NCBI RefSeq assembly: GCF_016827605.1
Contig: NZ_JAEPJQ010000008.1
Span: 1 to 64,000, forward strand
Direction: 5' to 3'
Length of the DNA stretch: 64,000 bases
From: Hyunsoonleella ulvae
GTDB lineage: Bacteria; Bacteroidota; Bacteroidia; Flavobacteriales; Flavobacteriaceae
Made by a program: the position numbers and the translations under genes. The number at the start of each line of letters is the position of its first letter. The first letter of the stretch is position 1. Below are positions 60,577 to 64,000 of the stretch, piece by piece. The notes under the pieces were generated by a model, which saw nothing but the letters and a program-made list of their open reading frames with translations, was not told the origin of the DNA and did not search any database.

Positions 60577-60671
60577 AGGTAAGAGTGGTTTTTCAATTTT
60601 TAAGTGTCTATAGCCTAAATCTAATAGACTAAAAAGGTATTAAGGTTAAGTGTTTATGCTTGCAGACACGC

Positions 60672-60831
60672 GCGTTAGGGATTGCAACGGCATCCTTTTT
60701 GCGAAGCTTTTGGTAGAATAGTTTAAAAAAAATATAGACGCTGGTTTTTAAATGGTAAGATACCGAAACGAGTTCTGGATTGCTACGCAAAAAGATATAG
60801 TGAAAAGCCCGACCCCTTGTGGGTAACGCCC
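60672..60831. repeat. GCGTTAGGGATTGCA...GGGTAACGCCC repeat element, copy 2
   Basis: It begins GCGTTAGGGATTGCA (60672-60686), contains GAAAAGCCCGACCCC and ends GGGTAACGCCC (60821-60831). Inner ATCCTTTTTGCG and CGCAAAAAGAT pair with one bulge, so the element folds into a long hairpin. The middle differs from copy 1 at 37979-38067 while the ends agree. Confidence 0.8.
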
Positions 60832-60850
60832 AATTACTAAATGATAAACG

Positions 60851-62131
60851 TTACTTCTTAAAAACAGGCAATAACTTAGTAGATACTTCCCCAAAACCAA
60901 TACGGGTGCCATCTTTTTCGCAGTAGCCACGCATAATTACCGTATCGTTGTCGTTAATAAATTTACGCTCGGTACCATCGGCCATTTTTAGTGGTTTTTC
61001 GCCTTTCCATGTTAGTTCCAGCATAGAGCCATAACTATCTTCAGTAGGGCCAGAAATAGTACCGCTACCCATCATATCTCCAGAATTTACAGGGCAACCA
61101 TTAACCGTATGGTGTGCCAATTGTTGTGCCATATTCCAGTACATGTACTTGAAATTAGACTTGCTCACTACAGTTTCTTTAGCACCTTTTGGCTGGATAG
61201 ATACCTCTAGATTAATATCAAAACTTTTAGCACCTTTACTTTGTAAATAGGGGAGCTGCTTTTTCTTTGGTTTAGGCCCATCTACACGATAAGGTTCTAG
61301 AGCATCTAAAGTAATAATCCAAGGAGAAATGGACGATGCGAAATTTTTTGCAAGAAATGGGCCTAAGGGTACGTATTCCCATTTTTGGATGTCTCTAGCG
61401 CTCCAGTCGTTAAGGAGTACCAGTCCAAAAATATATTCTTCGGCTTCCTCTACAGGAATGGGTTCTCCTAAATCGTTAGCATCAGTAGTTATAAACGCCA
61501 TTTCTAGTTCGAAATCTACCAATTTACTTGGACCAAAAACTGGAGTTTTAGCATCGTTAGGAAGGGTTTGCCCCTGCGGACGGTGTACTGGGATACCAGA
61601 TGGAATAATAGACGAACTACGCCCATGATAGCCTACAGGAATATGTAGCCAGTTAGGTAGCAGGGCATTGTCTGGATCTCTAAACATGGTACCTACATTG
61701 GTAGCGTGTTCTATACTAGAGTAAAAATCGGTGTAATCTCCAATTTGTACTGGGAGTTGCATTTCAATTTCATCCAATCTGAACAAAACCGTTTCCTTAT
61801 CTTTTTTATTGTTTTTTAGTGCATCGTTATCAGCATCAAAAATTTCAGCGATACGGTTTCTTACGGCACGCCATGTTTTACGCCCGTCTGCTATAAAATC
61901 ATTTAAAGTATCCTGAAGAAAAATATCATCAGTTAAAGGAATGCCGTCAAAATATCCCAATTGGTGGAGTGCCCCTAAATCTATGGCGGTATCGCCAATG
62001 CGCGTACCAATGGTTATAATATCATCACGAGTTAAAAACACGCCAAAGGGAATGTTTTGGATGGGAAAATCAGAGTTTTTATCTACGTGTAACCACGATG
62101 TTCTATCTGGATTATTAGCTGACAAGGGCAT
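60851..62131 (-). CDS. fahA: Fumarylacetoacetase
   Basis: A 426-residue hydrolase of the last step of tyrosine and phenylalanine breakdown: fumarylacetoacetate to fumarate and acetoacetate. YTDFYSSIEHATNVG (133-147) holds the metal ligand D135 and catalytic H142. WLHIPVGYHGRSSSI, LVDFELEMAF, LLNDWSARDIQKWEYVPLGPF and NSGDMMGSGTISGP are family blocks with the remaining metal ligands. Full length, no defect seen. No other tyrosine-degradation gene lies in the window. Confidence 0.95.
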   Translation of the reverse strand: MPLSANNPDRTSWLHVDKNSDFPIQNIPFGVFLTRDDIITIGTRIGDTAIDLGALHQLGYFDGIPLTDDIFLQDTLNDFIADGRKTWRAVRNRIAEIFDADNDALKNNKKDKETVLFRLDEIEMQLPVQIGDYTDFYSSIEHATNVGTMFRDPDNALLPNWLHIPVGYHGRSSSIIPSGIPVHRPQGQTLPNDAKTPVFGPSKLVDFELEMAFITTDANDLGEPIPVEEAEEYIFGLVLLNDWSARDIQKWEYVPLGPFLAKNFASSISPWIITLDALEPYRVDGPKPKKKQLPYLQSKGAKSFDINLEVSIQPKGAKETVVSKSNFKYMYWNMAQQLAHHTVNGCPVNSGDMMGSGTISGPTEDSYGSMLELTWKGEKPLKMADGTERKFINDNDTVIMRGYCEKDGTRIGFGEVSTKLLPVFKK

Positions 62132-62262
62132 AGCGTTTTCTTAAAATTTGTTTCTCAAACCTACATAATTTTTTCATTTTAATGGAAAAAAAATCAATAA
62201 AATATAGGTTTGGTTGTAAGGTTAATAAATCGGTGTATAACTTGGTTAGTAAATCTATAAAA

Positions 62263-62297
62263 TTTGATGTTTTTAAGGCTTGTATTTGTTATTTTTG
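62263..62297 (+). promoter_or_regulatory. Promoter of glyA
   Basis: TTTG at 62263-62266 and TATTTTTG at 62290-62297, spaced by 23 bases, fit the Bacteroidota promoter. The glyA start is 29 bases downstream. Confidence 0.7.
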
Positions 62298-62325
62298 CGC
62301 AATTATTTAAAGACAATTAAATTTT

Positions 62326-63597
62326 ATGCAACGCGACGAACAAATTTTTGAATTGATTCAGGCTGAAAAAGAACGCCAATTACATGGTATAGAGCTTATA
62401 GCCTCAGAGAATTTTGTAAGCGAACAAGTTATGGAAGCTGCAGGTTCTGTTTTAACCAACAAATATGCTGAGGGTTACCCAGGCAAGCGTTACTATGGCG
62501 GTTGTGAAGTAGTTGATGAAGTAGAGCAAATTGCTATAGATAGAGCTAAAACCTTGTTTAATGCGGAATATGTAAATGTACAGCCTCACTCAGGAAGTCA
62601 AGCCAATACAGCGGTGTACCATGCGTGTATAAAACCAGGCGATACCATTTTAGGGTTTGATTTATCGCACGGCGGACATTTAACACACGGATCTCCAGTG
62701 AATTTTTCAGGGAGACTATATAAACCTGTATTTTATGGTGTTGAAAAAGAAACAGGCGTTTTAAACTACGATAAAATACAAGAGATTGCTACCAAAGAGC
62801 AACCAAAATTAATTATAGCAGGGGCATCTGCATACTCAAGGGATATAGATTTTAAACGTTTTAGAGAAATAGCAGATAGTGTTGGTGCTATTTTATTGGC
62901 TGATATTTCTCATCCTGCAGGGTTAATAGCTAAAGGAATTTTAAACGATCCGTTACCACACTGCCACGTTGTAACTACTACAACGCACAAAACCTTAAGA
63001 GGACCAAGAGGTGGAATGATTATGATGGGGAAAGATTTTGATAATCCATTTGGTATTACTCTAAAGAGTGGCAAGCTTAGAAAAATGTCGTCGTTACTAG
63101 ATTCTGCCGTATTCCCAGGTAACCAAGGCGGACCTTTAGAACATGTTATAGCAGCAAAAGCAATTGCGTTTGGAGAGGCTTTAACTGATGATTTTTTACA
63201 ATACCAATTGCAAGTAAAAAAGAATGCAGCAGCAATGGCAGAGGCTTTAGTAGCTAAAGATTATCATATTATTTCTGGTGGTACAGATAACCACATGATG
63301 CTTATCGATCTAAGAAACAAAAATGTATCAGGTAAAGATGCAGAACAAGCTTTGGTAAAAGCTGATATTACTGCAAATAAAAACATGGTACCTTTTGATG
63401 ACAAGTCGCCATTTGTAACCTCTGGAATTCGTTTAGGAACCGCAGCAATTACTACCCGTGGATGTAAAGAAGACGATATGAAAGCCATTGTAGAACTTAT
63501 TGACGAGGTGGTTACGAATTATGATGACGAAGCAACTTTAGAATCTGTAAAAGCACGTGTAAATGCAATGATGAAGGATAAGCCTTTATTTGTGTAG
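62326..63597 (+). CDS. glyA: Serine hydroxymethyltransferase
   Basis: A 423-residue PLP enzyme interconverting serine and glycine with tetrahydrofolate as one-carbon acceptor. [35 protein letters not shown] and QPHSGSQAN are family blocks; the PLP lysine is K222 in [14 protein letters not shown]. Normal length. It has a clear promoter and terminator and so is probably transcribed alone. Confidence 0.97.
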   Translation: MQRDEQIFELIQAEKERQLHGIELIASENFVSEQVMEAAGSVLTNKYAEGYPGKRYYGGCEVVDEVEQIAIDRAKTLFNAEYVNVQPHSGSQANTAVYHACIKPGDTILGFDLSHGGHLTHGSPVNFSGRLYKPVFYGVEKETGVLNYDKIQEIATKEQPKLIIAGASAYSRDIDFKRFREIADSVGAILLADISHPAGLIAKGILNDPLPHCHVVTTTTHKTLRGPRGGMIMMGKDFDNPFGITLKSGKLRKMSSLLDSAVFPGNQGGPLEHVIAAKAIAFGEALTDDFLQYQLQVKKNAAAMAEALVAKDYHIISGGTDNHMMLIDLRNKNVSGKDAEQALVKADITANKNMVPFDDKSPFVTSGIRLGTAAITTRGCKEDDMKAIVELIDEVVTNYDDEATLESVKARVNAMMKDKPLFV

Positions 63598-63635
63598 TGG
63601 CTTTATGCTAAACACGGCTATCTTAAATATAGTAT

Positions 63636-63663
63636 AAAAATCCCGCCTTTTGGTGGGATTTTT
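63636..63663 (+). terminator. Rho-independent terminator after glyA
   Basis: AAAAATCCCGCC and GGTGGGATTTTT pair, with one G-T pair, around a TTTT loop, and a T-rich tail follows. It lies about 40 bases after the stop codon. Confidence 0.92.
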
Positions 63664-63832
63664 TGTTTTTGGGCGTTTTAACACGCTTTCACTAGTCGCT
63701 CTCTTTGAGGAGCTCCAACATGCCGTTCAATCGTTAACGCAAATCCAGTGTTTCAAGAAAATTTAAGATTTCCTTTAGTACTTCAAATATTATAAATCCT
63801 ATATTTAGACTTTAAAACTAACCATAAGCATT

Positions 63833-64000
63833 ATGTGGGAAGCACAGCTAAAACGTTATGATAACATAGTAGACAAATGCCCTAGGTTTGAACGTAAGGG
63901 AAAATCCATGATTTATACATCTGCTAATGGCTATATGTTTACATTATTAAATAAGGCAGGAGAAATAGGCGTGCGCTTTTCAAAAGAAGTACAAGAAAAG
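63833..64000 (+). CDS. N-terminal part of a small conserved protein (cut by the window end)
   Basis: Fifty-six codons are visible: MWEAQLKRYDNIVDKCPRF, then KGKSMIYTSANGYMFTLL and KAGEIGVRFSKEVQEK. The pattern (KGKSM, YTSANGYMF, IGVRFSKE) resembles TfoX/Sxy N-terminal-like or YjbR-like small proteins. The frame runs to the last base. The start is the first ATG after a 170-base gap that shows nothing else. Confidence 0.7.
   Translation, partial: MWEAQLKRYDNIVDKCPRFERKGKSMIYTSANGYMFTLLNKAGEIGVRFSKEVQEK

Overview
The window looks like chromosomal DNA of a marine-type Flavobacteriaceae member (Bacteroidota). It is AT-rich, lacks Shine-Dalgarno sequences, has several promoters of the Bacteroidota type (-33 TTTG, -7 TAnnTTTG), and carries typical family content: a MoaCB fusion, a NapA module without NapC, a YaiO-type outer-membrane protein, a carboxypeptidase-regulatory-domain protein and an S23/IVP four-helix protein. 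No rRNA or tRNA gene was seen.

Layout. 1-7062: repeats, then a Type III restriction-modification operon (mod, KilA-N protein, GxxExxY protein, res), followed by a decayed fragment of a second yaiO-like gene. 7197-9455: two leaderless genes, a GH18-like (chitinase-type) protein and a helical protein resembling pore-forming toxins. 9767-25721: an exopolysaccharide-type locus with a TPR/beta-barrel protein, two response-regulator/GT2 fusions, two paralogous GT-B transferases, two STAS proteins, a flippase, a GH5-like hydrolase, an Ig-like secreted protein and a large GT-C-like membrane protein. Four intergenic regions here share direct repeats (consensus TTCRTCTACA) spaced by 21 bp. 26119-32673: an rRNA/tRNA methyltransferase and a complete molybdenum cofactor set (moaA, moaCB, moaE, moaD, mobA, moeA) with a ModE-like regulator and a TauE-type transporter. 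32799-39329, divergent: periplasmic nitrate reductase napD-napA, a four-haem napB with a duplicated module, a tetrahaem lipoprotein, a four-cluster Fe-S protein and an NrfD-type quinol subunit. The cofactor genes supply the Mo-bisMGD that NapA needs.

39473-43739: a secreted regulatory-domain protein, a transglutaminase-like protein, a NarL-type two-component system with a membrane protein, and a lipoprotein. 43953-57470: an eight-gene minus-strand operon, the most striking part of the window. Seven of its products are exported members of one family that I do not recognise (a YYYLP-type motif, then a PxFxFLxY strand, then usually a GG-hydrophobic-H/N-hydrophobic motif), and the eighth is an astacin-type metalloprotease fused to a papain-like cysteine protease. 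Its promoter shares a 13-bp motif with the region upstream of the lipoprotein/two-component unit. 57940-64000: comM, an orphan membrane protein between repeats, fahA, glyA and the start of one more gene.

Several dispersed repeat families lie between transcription units: a GTCATGTCGA...TCGAAATGAC element (regions near 200-530, 16520-17093, 25902-26030, 31062-31133), a GCGTTAGGGATTGCA...GGGTAACGCCC element (37979-38067, 60672-60831) and GTTTAATCG-type inverted repeats. All functional statements come from reading motifs by eye; no database search was run.
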